Origin: Labia minor
Taxonomy: Eukaryota > Arthropoda > Insecta > Dermaptera > Spongiphoridae
Direction: 5' to 3'
Assembly (NCBI GenBank): GCA_963082975.1
Contig: OY720346.1
Span: forward strand, 74,454,767-74,518,766
DNA: 64,000 nt
The notes under the pieces are model-generated. The model was given only the letters and a program-made list of their open reading frames with translations, was not told the DNA's origin and made no database searches. The position numbers and the translations under genes were made by a program. Below are positions 21,944 through 34,702 of the stretch, in pieces; the first letter of the stretch is position 1; each line of letters begins with the position of its first letter.

Positions 21944-21999
21944 ACAAGATATTTCTTGTAATCAATATTTTTTTTAATATTTTAAAATATTACCTCTAA

Positions 22000-23448
22000 G
22001 GTGTATTTAAATATAATAATATATTATAAATATGCATGTAAGTCAATTTTATTATCATTTGTAAATTCTTTATCTTAAGTTTTTGCCATTCCTCCATGTA
22101 AACACTTGCACTACTCTCGCCTCTTATTTCCGGTGTCCCTTGAGAATTGTTGATTTTGAGTCGTTACATCCATCATATAATTTTCAATTATTGTATCATG
22201 CCACAATTACTTTTTTAAATATACTATAATTTTTCTAAAGATCTTCTCCCATTACAAACAAAAAAAAAATAAAAATATAAAAAAAGCAAATTTTCAATTT
22301 TGGGGAATGGTGGTAATATGGGAATAATAATTTTTTAGGAAAATATTAAGAATAACTAAAATAAAATTATAAAATCTTTTTAGTTCTATTTATTCCTCTT
22401 ATTTTTTGAAATTGAAAAAAAGAAAGGGAATTAAATTTTTGATAATTAAATAAATAACCATGTATTTAGCAAACTAAAAAAACTAAAGCAGAGCACTGTC
22501 GTTCTGATAATACCTCGTGGACAATTGGCATCATTTGACAGAAAATAATAACAATTCCAATATTTAAATCTTTTTCTTTATTCACAATTTCTCTTATATA
22601 GATTCTATGGATGCTTTTCTCAATTTAATAAATTATTGAAGAATTAATGAAATATTAATAATAGCTTAAATAATCTTTTCTATGTCTGTGGCGTTACTAA
22701 ACTTGACAGTTTCAGCAAAGACAATCCTCCAAATGTTTCCATACTGTACAGTGTACACTATCCATTTAATTGCTATCTTCTCCCAAATCCTTCAGGTCCT
22801 CCTTCATATTGTACCTAAGAATGTAACCAACTTCTCTAGTTATGTTAATATTTATTTTAAATAGAATTTTCATTAAGGTTTCAAAATACATATCTATTGT
22901 TTCTTTTCTTATAATCAAATTAAATAAATTAAAAAAAAAATTAATTTTTTTAAAATTTAATGAAAAGGAAGGATTTTAAAGGACAATAAATAAATAGATT
23001 TTATTTGAATCTATATATATATATATTAATTCAATTTATATACATTGCGGTTAATTACATTAAAATAAAATCTATGAAATGATCATGATAATAATGAATT
23101 AACAAATATTATTTTTTATAAAATTGTATATTTAATAAAAAATTATTTATAAGGGGGTGGGTCCGAGATAAGTACTTACCCTAACGTGAATTTGATTTCG
23201 AATAGTTTTGTTAAAAAAGTATTATAATATAAATTTAATATAAAAAAATTAATGAGTAAATAAGAAATGATATATTTTTTTGTTTATATAAAAATAATTT
23301 TAAAAATATTAAATTTTTTAATGGTAATGAAGAATTGTGGTTAGATGTTTTTTGCCTTGGATGAAAAATCTGTAAAAAAAATAAAATAGAATTAATATTT
23401 AATGAAAATCAAGTTAAATAATAATTATACACATTTTAATTACTATAA

Positions 23449-23481
<33 letters not shown>

Positions 23482-23690
23482 TATTAATCTCTAATTGAGC
23501 CTAACAAAAATTATTTTTTTAGATTTATAAACTTATATATAAAAAATCTAAAAATTGATATATATATATATATATAAAATATATATAAAATGTAATATTG
23601 ATATTTGATGGTTAAATAAATATAATTTATAAAAATGAACCCCCCCTTTTATTTCACTCCTTATCATCTTTAATCCTCTCTTATACTGTC
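22000..23690. other. AT-rich DNA, nothing recognised
   Basis: Contains (TTA)n at about 23452-23481. A weak ORF at 22682-22864 has no motif. No repeat family recurring elsewhere in the window was recognised. Confidence 0.45.
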
Positions 23691-23990
23691 CCTTTGCAAT
23701 CCTTCTACCCCTGTCAAACCTCGTGCGGCGGGCCGAAGACAGAAGGCCATGCCTTGATGTGTTGGCCAGGTGGAGGAGAGATTAGTCGCCGCTCTCATAA
23801 CTGCACACAGAGCGGTGAGTGTAGAGGCGTGGCTTACCTCCCTTCCACTGGGCCTGCTTCGTCAAGGCTCGGCCGAGGCCGCCTGACTTCGGGCCTCCGC
23901 ACGCGGGGAAGAGAGGAATACGAGACTATATAAGGTTTGACGCACTTTGAAGGGGATGGTTTGGGTCAGGGAGGTTAGGGGAAGGATATT
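23690..23990. other. GC-rich island of unknown nature
   Basis: About 250 bases at 23700-23935 are strikingly GC-rich against surroundings near 80% AT, with GTGCGGCGGGCCGAAGACAG, CTCGGCCGAGGCCGCC and CCTCCGCACGCGGGG. A 79-codon plus-strand ORF spans it, but the translation has no recognised domain. It could be a fragment of a GC-rich retroelement, a transferred segment, or a structured RNA. It does not match other repeats in the window. Confidence 0.35.
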
Positions 23991-23999
23991 CAAAACAAG

Positions 24000-26900
24000 A
24001 CTCTTACCTATTGACTTATAAATGTGATTTTTGAATTATTATATATATATTTGGACTTGTATTATTTTTTTTCATTCAACACTATTTGTGTTGTATTATA
24101 TACAAGACCTACTATATATTTATACAAGATGAATTTTCATTATATTTTCTTAATGAAAACTCATCTTTAAATATACAAAATAATTATTAATTTTATTGAA
24201 TTATTTTGTATATATTTATTAAGAGGACTTATTAAATAAAATTAATATATATATAAGAATGTGAAATCTATATATATAATTTTTTTTTACTTATTTAATT
24301 AGGATATATATATATATATTAACCTATAGATTGTATATGTATTTCAATATTTTGTATTTAAAGATTTTTGGAAATATTTATATATTTTTTATATGTATTG
24401 AAAATTAATTAAAAATCTATACTCCATATTATTTTTAATTAATTTTTTTTTCTTTGATATAATTTTTAATTTTTGTACTAAAAAAATTATGACATTAAAA
24501 TAAATCATATTTATAGAAAAAAGAAAAAAAAATATCTGTTTCATTTAGTGCCCATCCTAAATAATCCTAAATATAAAATATTTCATCAGTTAAAGATTTT
24601 TAAAATTAATTATTTTAAACCTATAGTTATTTTTCAATATTGATTATTATGAATATCATTAAATAATGAGTTAATTAATTTTAAAAAAATCAACTTATTT
24701 ATTGATACTTTATATTCTCCTAAATTTCAAAAATATTTTTATTATTCAGTTATTAAAATTATGAATAATGATATTTAGAATAAGTTTTATTCACAAATTT
24801 TTCACTTCAAAATCTATTTGACATTTATACATTTTAAACAATGATTTAAATATTAGGATTTTTGACACAAGTTCCAATATTGAAATTAATAAAAGAAAAA
24901 TTATAACAATTTAGAAATTATTAATCATTAAAAATAAAAAAAGAACATTATTTTTACCGACCGACGATAGTAAGGGAGGTATTGTTTAATATATATAATA
25001 TAGAGGAATGATTTAATTTTAAACTAAATTAGAAGGTGGCCTACTGGATGAAAAGCTTTACAGGTAAGATAATTTACATTTTCTTATTTAATGAATTTAA
25101 AGACAAATCAAAAGGAATATGATTCATAAATTAAATGATTCAAAAGAATTGAATATTGATTTATTTTCATAATTTTAGGAATTAAAAATAAAAATAAATT
25201 TGAAATATGAATAACGTTACGATAAAATCAATGCTAGGTATATTATTTTAAAAACTGCATCCTTCCTCTATTAAATTGCAATCTTTCACTTTATAAAAAC
25301 ATAATAAATATTTTAGAATCTTTTAATATTTTAATCAAATCAAATTATATTATTATGAATTTTTTTTTAAGTTAAACTAATAATAATAATTGCTTATTAA
25401 AAAATCGAATATAAAGTTATGTTTATATATATAAAATAAATTTTAAAATTTTCTAGCTAACCAGAACTAGGTCAAGATTGAAATGAGATATTAAAAAAAA
25501 GGTGGAATAATTTTTTTTTATATTCAAACCAAATTTGCAATATGATAGAAAAGCCAGTGTATATATATAAAAATAATAAATAAATACTAATAAATTAAAT
25601 TTAACTCACCTCACGCCCATCTAAACCTTTGATAAAATCCACGATGAGAGAAGATTCAGTTTTTATTAAACTATTAAAAGAATTTGTTTAATACATTGAA
25701 AAAGATATTCGAGTATTCTCTTAATAAAAAAAAATGAATTATGAAAATAAACATTTCAAAGACGTTTAAAAAATATGGTTTGATAAAATAATTACTTCAA
25801 ATTATTAATGGGCGCTAACCATTATTTAAAAAATGATTTAATTATAAAAGGATTAATTGATTTATTATTAAAAAAAACACATATAAAAATAAATGTCATT
25901 TTAATAAAATATCGGAAACGCGGTAAGAAATCAAGACGTAATTAGCATTGAGAATGACATCTATGATTCATATACAGAACTTATGCAATTTATAGATTAA
26001 ATTTAATTTGAATCAATATTAACAAAAATCACTATTATTTTGAATTTTTTTTTCAAATAAGTATGTTAATAAAATTTAATTTACTATCTATTTAATTTAA
26101 AACTTAATAATTGAATATAAATATTTATTATTATTGTTTATATACTTGTGGCAATTGACATCCTACCGACCTTAAATATAAATTATTTTTTTTAATCTTT
26201 ATGATGTTTTTTATTATTTTTTAATATATTTTTATATGTTTTGAAAATTAGAACCTACTTAAATTAATATTTCCTTGTTTTTCCATGATATATTATTTTA
26301 TTAACTATAACTATTTTAAATTGCATTTTTAAATAAAAAAATTTTAATTTTTAAACTACTAAATTAATCAGAAGCAAAGTGATGAAGCAGTTTGAAATCT
26401 TAAAAAAGGTGATATCTCATGTAAGAAAATATTTAAATAGACACCAAAGGACGCCAATTTAAATGCTTCACAACCTATGCTGTGTTTGATTCTTAATTTG
26501 TTAGAAAAATTTTAATTTAAATTTGTTGTTGGCTAAAAATGATCAAAGTTTCGATATAGCAGAATTCGAGAATTTTTAGAAATATATTACCTGTCTAAAA
26601 ATTACCCATCGAATTGGTCTTGAAGGGCCCTTATAATAATTTGAAAAAGTGAATATACTAATATATAGAATAATTAATATAAAAATAATTTCTAATAGAA
26701 AAATAAACATACCTGCATATATTTATTAAATTCTTTTTATATTATCTAAATTTATATTTATGGACCTATCTAAATTTTACATTATATATTTATTTAAAAG
26801 TATCTAAATCTAATTTATTTTTTTAAATATAATAGTGGATCTGATATATATGCTGAATAACTGACATTTTATAAGCTAAAATATATCTATAAAGTTATCT

Positions 26901-27855
26901 AAAAAAAATGAATGAAATTGATTCACTTAAACTATTGAAGATGTCGATAAGAGTTATTCATAATAAATATGATGGATTCTATAAATTTAGAAAATATATA
27001 TAAGATATTATAATATATATAATAATAAAGATCACAGACCTTATTTATGAGGCACGATTTCACTTTGATCAGAGTAGATGATTTTGTTCTAAAAAAGAAA
27101 ATATTTATTAAATTAAAATCAATAATTAAATAATATATATTATTAATTTTATATTTTCAGCTAATATAATTTTAGATTAAGTCAGTTTTTGAAAATAAAC
27201 TAAAATATATTATTTTTATTGATATTTTAATTTTCATATCATTTTATCAATTTTCTAGAAATAAATAACTCGAATAAAAATAAAGATATATATTATTACC
27301 AATATTTATCTTTTCTGAATTGAAGAATGAAATATTTTTTTAAATTATGAGAGGTTATTATACTAATAAATGTAAATTAATTTCAGTTCAATGTTAATAT
27401 TCATCAATAATTACCAATCACTATTATGAATGTCAGTTGAATGTTGTATTTAATAATAGATTAAACTTAACTCAAAAAAATAATGAACTAAATTATTAAA
27501 TTATTTTAAAAAGGATTATTATCAAAATAAATTATAAATTTGTCATCGAATAAAATATCACGCAATAAATTTTATGTAGAGAAAAACAAATTCATTAGAT
27601 GGCGTTAGTGATGTTGTGATTAATATTTGAAATTTAAAGTAAAAAAATATACGTATAAGAAAATAATTAAATTGTATTCTATTTTTTTAATTAAAATGAT
27701 TAAAAGAATTTCAATAATAAATTTATTTGTATCTATTATTCTATTTTTAAAGGCTAAATTAATTACAAATTTATAATCGTGAAATTATATTAATAAAAAA
27801 ATTATAATTTTGCATGAGGGTGGGTGGGGGAAGGCTGCCCAAAATACTATTATAT
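24000..27855. other. Very AT-rich gene-poor DNA
   Basis: Nearly 4 kb with no supportable ORF, RNA gene or repeat boundary. The 23-base motif shared with the F-box upstream region lies near 24961-24983. I see nothing else in it. Confidence 0.5.
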
Positions 27856-28067
27856 CAGCGGTCGGGGAACCGGGGTAAATTACCCCAAATGGGGTAAAAA
27901 TTAAACTTTTGTGAGTAAAAAGTATATATTTTTAATTTGCTATTTTATAAACCTGTTAGTATTTTTACAAATTATTTTCTTTTCAAAATTATCATGGCTA
28001 AATTTCGTTGTTTTTTTTTTTTGCTCTTCACCATGGAGTAATGAGTAAAAAAGTTCCCCGACAGCTG
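27856..28067. mobile_element. hAT MITE, perfect 8-bp target duplication
   Basis: Left end CAGCGGTCGGGGAAC, right end GTTCCCCGACAGCTG, flanked on both sides by TATTATAT. The 8-bp duplication and CAG..-type termini identify the hAT superfamily. The 212-bp body has no ORF and contains the GGGGTAAATTACCCC palindrome. Confidence 0.8.
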
Positions 28068-28989
28068 TATTATATGGTTGAACGAGTGCTGGATATTTTC
28101 CAAGAGAACCTAAATCCACTTGGGGTCAGAAAATGGAAACTAAAAGAATAACATAAATATATTATATTATAAAACACTGAACTTAATTCAAGTATAATAA
28201 ATTAACATACTAAATTTATTGATTTAAGACAGTATGAAGTTCACCCTGAGAATAAAAAAGTTTAATACATAGTGCCCTTGAAGTTATTCACGAAATATTC
28301 CTAATTGAGAAAAACCCGAGTTCAGAAAATATCTTAAATAAAATATAAGATTAATTAATCAAACTTATTTTTTTTCTAAGAGAAAGGTGAGGGATGATAG
28401 GATTATATCATTGGTTTTCTATTAACTGGTATAAGTTTTTTCATAAAATGTAAAAAAAATTGCCCAAGATAAAGATAATTGATATATACAAGTTAAAAAT
28501 ATATAAATACGTACCTTATAAGTATGTGCACTCAAATTATTTTAGTTACTAGTATATCAACAAAACTGAATTTTGTTTACTTGAAGATGAAAGAATAAAA
28601 GAACAAAACAACAAAAGGGACCTTTTCAAAGCATTAAAATATAAATATGAAAAAAAAAATTTAAAAAAAAAACGTTTTTCCAATGGATTAAAAAGAATAA
28701 AATAATTATCATTATAGTATAGTAAAGAAATCTTCGCAAATTTTTTCTTCAGTTGAATGTAATTTATTTATTTCTATAGATAATAGGGTTGATAATATGC
28801 TGAAATACTCTTGATTTTTTCAAAAATCTTGAAATCTACTTTCAGAATTTAAAACTCTAAATATGTGCAATCCACAAATTTATCAGCTATCAGAGAAGTG
28901 AAATGGGTCAAAACTTTTACTTTTATTTAATCGAATGATAAAAAAATAATTTAATTGATATTTTGGTCGTTTCGACACTAAAAATGCTA

Positions 28990-29602
28990 AGTCTGTTCAA
29001 TAGAAAAGGTGAATTTTGAATTTTTGCGATTATTGAATTTTTTTATGTTTCTCATATGTTGACATTATCAGTCATTTTGAATTAGTAGTTTGTTTTTGAG
29101 TTGTTCGATTTTTTACTTAAAAAAAATATAAGGAAAACTACAAGGAAGTTATGCAACGTTTGCGTCAAGCAATACGGCTCAAACGATCGAAATTGTGGAA
29201 AAAAACAAATCATGGATTCTGCATCACAATAATGCACCAGCTCACACATCATTGTTTTTTCGTGATTTTTTGGCCAAAAAAAAAAACACCATAATCATGC
29301 CTCAACAACCATATTCACCAGATTTGGCTCCCTGTGACTTTTTCCTATTCCCAAAACTGAAAAGACCAATGGAAAGAAAGCGTTTTGTAACAATGAATGA
29401 GATAAAGTCGGAAATGAAAAACGAGCTTATGGCCTTACTGAAAAGCGCATTTCAGAAGTGCTTTGACGATTGGAAGAAACGCTGGCATAAGTTAATTATA
29501 TCTGAGAGGAATTACTTTGAAGGGGGCAAAATGGATATTGATGAATAAATAAATACTTTTTGAATTTATTCAAAATTCATCTTTTCTTTTGAACAAACCT
29601 CG
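28990..29602 (+). mobile_element. Deleted mariner (rosa/DD41D-like), copy 2
   Basis: Right terminus complement CGAGGTTTGTTCAAAAGAAA and decayed left terminus AGTCTGTTCAATAGAAAAGG, with TA at both outer edges. The ~613-bp length implies that more than half of the element is lost. The pairing with the minus-strand copy at 15540-16030 is clear across the shared coding part. Confidence 0.75.
29195..29548 (+). pseudogene. Mariner transposase C-terminal part, catalytic Asp changed
   Basis: An open frame of 117 codons gives ILHHNNAPAHTS, PYSPDLAPCDFFLFPKLKRP, RFVTMNEIKSEM, CFDDWKKRWHKLIISE and YFEGGKMDIDE. These are the conserved blocks of the second half of a mariner transposase. The second catalytic Asp (normally HHDNAPAH) is Asn here and also in the 15.9 kb copy. 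The HTH domain and first Asp are absent. It has no promoter or own start, so is not a functional gene despite the clean frame. Confidence 0.85.
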
Positions 29603-30067
29603 TATGCATGATGAAAATGGTTTTAGGAATAATAATAAGATTGCGATTTTTGAAATAGTTTTTTCTTGTACAAGACTGTAAATTAACAACTAATATGGGA
29701 TTAGTAATCATCATTTTCTATTTAAGAAACATATTCAAAATTTCTGTTCAATTAAATCACCAGGCGCTTGTTCAAAACCTAAAAGAAATGTTTTAATTTG
29801 ATCTGTTTTTGGGTTACATACATACATATACTCGTATACAAAATGTAAAATAAGAATATGTTTTATTTCTAAAATATATAATATAATTAATATAATATAA
29901 TATAGTTTTCTATAATATATTTTAATTAAAAAAAGACAATATTTAAGATATTTATTTATTTTTTTAATACAAGAATTATTATTGGAAAATTTATAAATTT
30001 CATTTTTACAAAAGATAAATCTATTTTTATAAATTTAACATTAGACGACGTATTTCTTTAAAAATAA

Positions 30068-31699
30068 TTAATCTTTGCAAGTATTGGAGATTTCGTCCCA
30101 GATCTGTTTTTCAGGACATTGAATCAAAGCAATACGATAAGTCTGTAAAAGATTATTATTAATATTATTAATATATCTCAGATTAAATTAATTTATATAA
30201 TAAAGAAAATGGATATAAATTAAAAACTTAAAAATTATTATGTTTTTAAAGGAAATAGTTTTCCAAAAAAGTAAATTCATTTACTCAAAAACTAATTGAA
30301 TTATTTAACTTAACTTTAAAATTATGATAAAAAGGCTTTTCTATTTCTTTTTATTTAATTATTATCTACCACTCTAATAATCATTATAACTATTCTATTA
30401 TTTTCTCTATCGCTGTAATGTAGTATGTACAGTGGATGAGAGATAGAAAATAAAAACGTATAGGAGAACTTACCCAATTAATAATATGTATATTAGATAT
30501 TTGTAATTATTTCTAATTATCAAAATAAAACATGAAAATACTTGTTTTTAATGTGAATTGAACAAATGCCTACCTTTCAGGTTCACCTAAATTTGGTAAT
30601 TGTTTAGTCTAACCGATATATGATGGATTTTGATAAAACATTACCAGTAAATTCCTTTTTTAATTCCAAACAAACTTTTTTAAAGCAGTAAGTGGCGGTC
30701 GCTTCTAGTTTACGAGACAAAAATTATTAAAGTTTGACAGATGAACTAATTATAAATGTGCATCCATTTAATGTTTTACTGACTAATTCACTAATTATTT
30801 ATTAACTTATTCACTAATTTTTCGGTTTTTATAACTTCGGTTTGAATATATTTAGAAAATATTTTAATTAAACTGAGAGCTTATAAAAACAGAAAATTAG
30901 TGAAGCCCTCTGATGGTCAAATTAATAAAACAAGCTAGTTAAATAGAATATCAATAGATTTATATGCAAACTTTAATCCTTTTTATCTCGTAAACTAGAA
31001 GCGACCCGCAAAAAATGCATAAGAAAAGTTTAATTGAAATTAAAGAAGGAACCCACTGGTAAAATTTTATCCAAATCCATGATCCATCGGTTAGACTAAA
31101 CAATTACCCTAAATTTAATCTATAGTAATATTAATTACTAATCAAGCTCTAATAAAAATAGTTTTTTTTAATTAACAGAATACCTCATTATAAATGCAAA
31201 CTTGAATGATATTTGGATTATCTTCTAGTGTAGTTGCATTTCCAATATTTTCCATTCCACATTCCTCCATTGTATAGCCTTTTTGACAAAAATCACTGCC
31301 CAAATTTTCATCACATATTTTTGTTCGTTGATTGAAACTTGATCCGCGCGAGCAGCTACGTAAAATTTGACCTGGACATTCAAAATATTTCGTACAATCT
31401 GTTGGATGTGGCATTGCTTCTGAATGTTGACATATTACAGTAGAATTATCATTTTTATTTTCTATAGCACTCATGGGCACACAAGCACCTCTTTTCCCTT
31501 CCGATGAACAGTCTTTGTTTAAAACATTACAATATTGACTCCAGTCAGATGAGCATTTATTTACAACGATCTCATGACCTGCTATGCATTTGAGAACGGA
31601 TGTACAATCTTCTGAACAATAAAGACCTCCTTCAAAAAGACAGGTGGATGAGGAAGATACAACGATAGTTGTAATTAAAAATATCACAGACAAATACAT
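30068..31699 (-). CDS. Secreted CBM14 (peritrophin-A-like) protein, two exons
   Basis: Exon 1 is 31699-31184 (ATG at 31699, donor GAG|GTATTC) and exon 2 is 30142-30068, after acceptor TTTTACAG, with stop at 30068. The phase-0 join gives about 196 residues. A signal peptide is clear (MYLSVIFLITTIVVSSSS). Three cysteine-rich segments follow: one from CLFEGGLYCSEDC to about residue 70; a canonical CBM14 with CQHSEAMPHPTDCTKYFECP and SFNQRTKICDENLGSDFC; and a third completed only by splicing (VCIYNE joined to TYRIALIQCPEKQIWDEISN). CBM14 domains bind chitin, so a role in peritrophic matrix or cuticle is likely; the ligand is untested. The intron contains a 514-bp palindromic MITE. Confidence 0.85.
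30595..31108. mobile_element. Palindromic MITE (R4), 8-bp target duplication
   Basis: Termini GGTAATTGTTTAGTCTAACC and its complement, flanked by CTAAATTT on both sides. The two halves are long imperfect inverted copies (TGGCGGTCGCTTCTAGTTTA in one, TAAACTAGAAGCGACC in the other). It sits in the intron of the CBM14 gene. Other copies: 48152-49672 with two insertions, and a fragment at 41139-41345. Confidence 0.8.
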
Positions 31700-31909
31700 T
31701 TTTACTACTTGAGTTGAAAGATTGAATTGAAAAAATAGGTTGAGTTATTATTATACGAGATATTTCATTTATTATATCACAGATGACCTTTGCATAAAGA
31801 CCTTTTGATAAACTTATTTTATTTTAATTCTAAAATCAGTTATAATATCAAAAATATTATAAATAAAAATATATTAATAAATAATTAATAAAAAATATTA
31901 TATTGCACT

Positions 31910-32110
31910 TCTAATGGCTAGATATCAAGTATTTTACACGTTTTTATTTAGCTTACACCCGTTTCCGTGTCGTCAAATCTTGAAACGTTAATTTGACCCA
32001 CTTCTCAATAGTCGAATGAGCTGAAATTTCGCATACATATGTAACTCCGATGACAATGCAATATTCTGATTCAACTTAGGTCATAGGTGACCTACGAGGT
32101 ATTATATTTA
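31910..32110. repeat. Helitron-like fragment
   Basis: CACCCGTTTCCGTGTCGTCA followed by GAATGAGCTGAAATTTCGCA and ATGTAACTCCGATGACAATG. This style of text recurs in insect non-autonomous Helitrons. No terminus is identified, so the call is by resemblance only. Confidence 0.3.
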
Positions 32111-32749
32111 TCAATTAGTAATTACATATTGCATAATATTGAAAAATAGTAAGTATATATTGAATAATATTTAAAAATAATAATTATATATATTGAATAA
32201 TAATGAAAAATAGTATTCAAATATTAATATAATATTAATTTAAATCATGTTTAATTATTTTATAAAAATATTTTTTAATTTAAATGAAACTCACTTGTCT
32301 TCATATGGATGCACGAACCGACGTGGAAATAAAAGTAAAAGACAGCTAGATGAAGAAGGCCGGCTCTACGTGTAAGCACTGGATGCGTCATACATTAATA
32401 AATAAATTTTTTGTTTATATCTTATTTTTTGTAATCATTTTTCCATTAAACTATTGATAATTTCTTTTTTTTAATTGACTGATCATCAGCATAATGAAGA
32501 GAATGATTGTCGCAACTTTTAATTTTTTTTATACATATATGCATATCAAAACGGCCTGCAGTTCAAATAAATAAAATTTAAAGTTTTTTCTTCATGAGGA
32601 AATTTTTGCTCACATAATTTTTCACAAAAAAGGCCCGAAATTTGATGATATATTAAGCTCAATGGGAAATATAATGTTTTGGTACATCCAAAATGGCGGC
32701 TCTAATAGGCGACAAATTTTGTTTTCCATGTTCCCTCCCTACCTCCCTG

Positions 32750-32841
32750 GTTTCAACTCACCCTATTTAAGTATCCCTTCCCCCTGCTTCGAAGTGATCA
32801 ACACGTGGTTGCTCTCTCATTTTATTTCTGAACCTGACACG
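32750..32841 (+). promoter_or_regulatory. Candidate promoter and leader exon 1a of the MTHFD gene
   Basis: CTCACCCTATTTAAGTATCC (TATA-like core) precedes TGATCAACACGTGGTTGCTC and TCATTTTATTTCTGAACCTG, ending at a strong donor, ACACG|GTAAGT (exon end 32841). The block recurs at 34703-34776. The first coding exon of MTHFD has an acceptor at 35488-35489 only six bases before its ATG, so an upstream non-coding leader exon is required. This block is one of two candidates. Confidence 0.5.
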
Positions 32842-33775
32842 GTAAGTATTAGTTAACTGTTTTTTGAATAGAACAAACTTATTTATTTGTTCTCGCTAAA
32901 TTTAATATTTGAAATTGAAAGTTTTGTTTATTTAGCTATTAAAATAATAGCCACTTGGTCCTATCTATTTAACATGTTAAAGACTATTAATTGAAAACCT
33001 ATTAAAAACAGGAAATTATACATTATATATTTTTGTTAAAATTTATTTTATTGCATTTTATTCAATTGATAATTATTTTGAACTTATTATAATTCTTAAC
33101 AAGTTCAGTAATTAATATTATTTTAATACTTCTTGCTTATTTACAAATTATTTCTTGTAATTAATTTGTTAATTTAAATATTTATTTTTCTGGATATTTT
33201 TTAATTATTTTAAAACTGAATCTTGAATCAGTTTTTAATATTTGAATTTTCATTCACGCCATCTGACGGATAAATATGGAGTTTGAAAAAATTTAAAATA
33301 ATTTATAACATTAAAAGAGGAATTTTAAATTAATATAAAAAATACATTTTAAAAACATTACTTCAATAATAACATTTACTTAACATAAATACATAATAAA
33401 TTTTAGAAGATTAATATTTTTTATTTTGTTTTATTCAATTTTACTCTTGAGAAAAACCTTATTTTATAAATATTTTTTATATTTATATTATTTTATTAGT
33501 GAATTGGATAAATTTATTTAATATAACAAGAGAAATAGAAAATATGATGTTATACGAAAATTGCAAATTGAATAAAACAAAATAAAAATTATTTCTTTTA
33601 AAATTTATTTCATGTATTGAATGTGTTATGTATGTGTTATATATGTAAATGTTATTATTGAATAATAATTATTATATCTATCTCTCTGGCTCTACGGAAT
33701 TCGAAAGTTCTTGGACACAACAACCACAATTCTCCAAGTACCCCTATTTTGAGCCACACCCCTCCAATCCCTAAT

Positions 33776-33925
33776 TGTGAAAATTTCAGTTAAATGAAAA
33801 ATTATTTATTTGGAGATAAAACCAACGTTTCAGCAAAAATATGAAAAAATACAAATTTTTTGATGAAATGTCAGTTTTACCTCTAAATAAATAATTTTTA
33901 TTTAACTGAAATTTTCACAATTTTT
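33776..33925. mobile_element. Small hairpin MITE
   Basis: TTGTGAAAATTTCAGTTAAA at the left is inverted at the right (TTTAACTGAAATTTTCACAA), with AAATTATTTATTTGGAGATA mirrored inside. Arms of about 55 bases flank a short loop. It lies between the two leader-exon blocks. Confidence 0.65.
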
Positions 33926-34099
33926 TTCTTAAAAAACCCAACAAGCTCCCTCCCCAAACTCTTTTCAATCAAGTAGTTACTACGCGACTCAATAGATGAC
34001 GCCAAATTCTAAATAAAAATAAATTCAAAAAACCCTCCACTTTTCCATCAAGTAGTTAGTTGGGTTTTCCTAGGTGGCGCCAAATAGGGTTTCAGACCG

Positions 34100-34665
34100 T
34101 AACACTGGCGTGTCCAGTATTGTTGATGGTCTGTGCTGGAGATGCATAGAGGTCATGCAATTCTTCGTTATGCAGTCTCCGCCATTTCTCGGTGACCTCA
34201 TCTTTCTATGAAACATAAATGATGCGAAGAATCTTATTCTCAAATACGCTAAATCTAATCTCGTCTCCTAAGGTCATAGACAATGCCTCACACCCATATA
34301 ATACAACAGGCTAATAATTGTTTTATAAATCTTAATTTTGATCCCCTTTGATAATAATTTTGACGCGATAAGCCCCTTTACTGCATGAAAACAGGCCTTT
34401 CCCGATTGCAACCTCGCTTTAAATTCTTCTCGAATATTATTATCCTTCGTGATTACAGATCCTAAGTAACATATGTAAAATTTTCTACATTCTACATTTT
34501 GTATTTTAAGACTTGTGTTAATACTATTCCTCTCTGTTACTAAATACTTTGTCTTAGCACTATTAATTTCTAGTCCCACCTCTTTTCCTGCTTCTAATAA
34601 TTTTTCTACGCTATCTTTAATTTCAATTGCCGAATCTCCTACTACATTTAAGTTGTCACAATTAT
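34100..34665 (-). pseudogene. RTE-type reverse transcriptase fragment
   Basis: The open part (34274-34579) reads GLEINSAKTKYLVTERN, CYLGSVITKDNNIREEFKAR and SKLLSKGIKIKIYKTII, the C-terminal region of an insect RTE-clade reverse transcriptase. Broken downstream pieces resemble the DEIRFSVFENKILRIIY and EKWRRLHNEELHDLYASP stretches. The catalytic YxDD region is absent. It lies in the region between the leader exons and coding exon 1 of MTHFD. Confidence 0.75.
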
Positions 34666-34702
34666 TATATTATATTTATAAATAAATAATTAATAAATAA
34701 TA

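Noticed and set aside
23694..23933. 79-codon ORF across the GC-rich island
   Set aside because: Low stop frequency is expected from GC-rich sequence; no domain or splice context.
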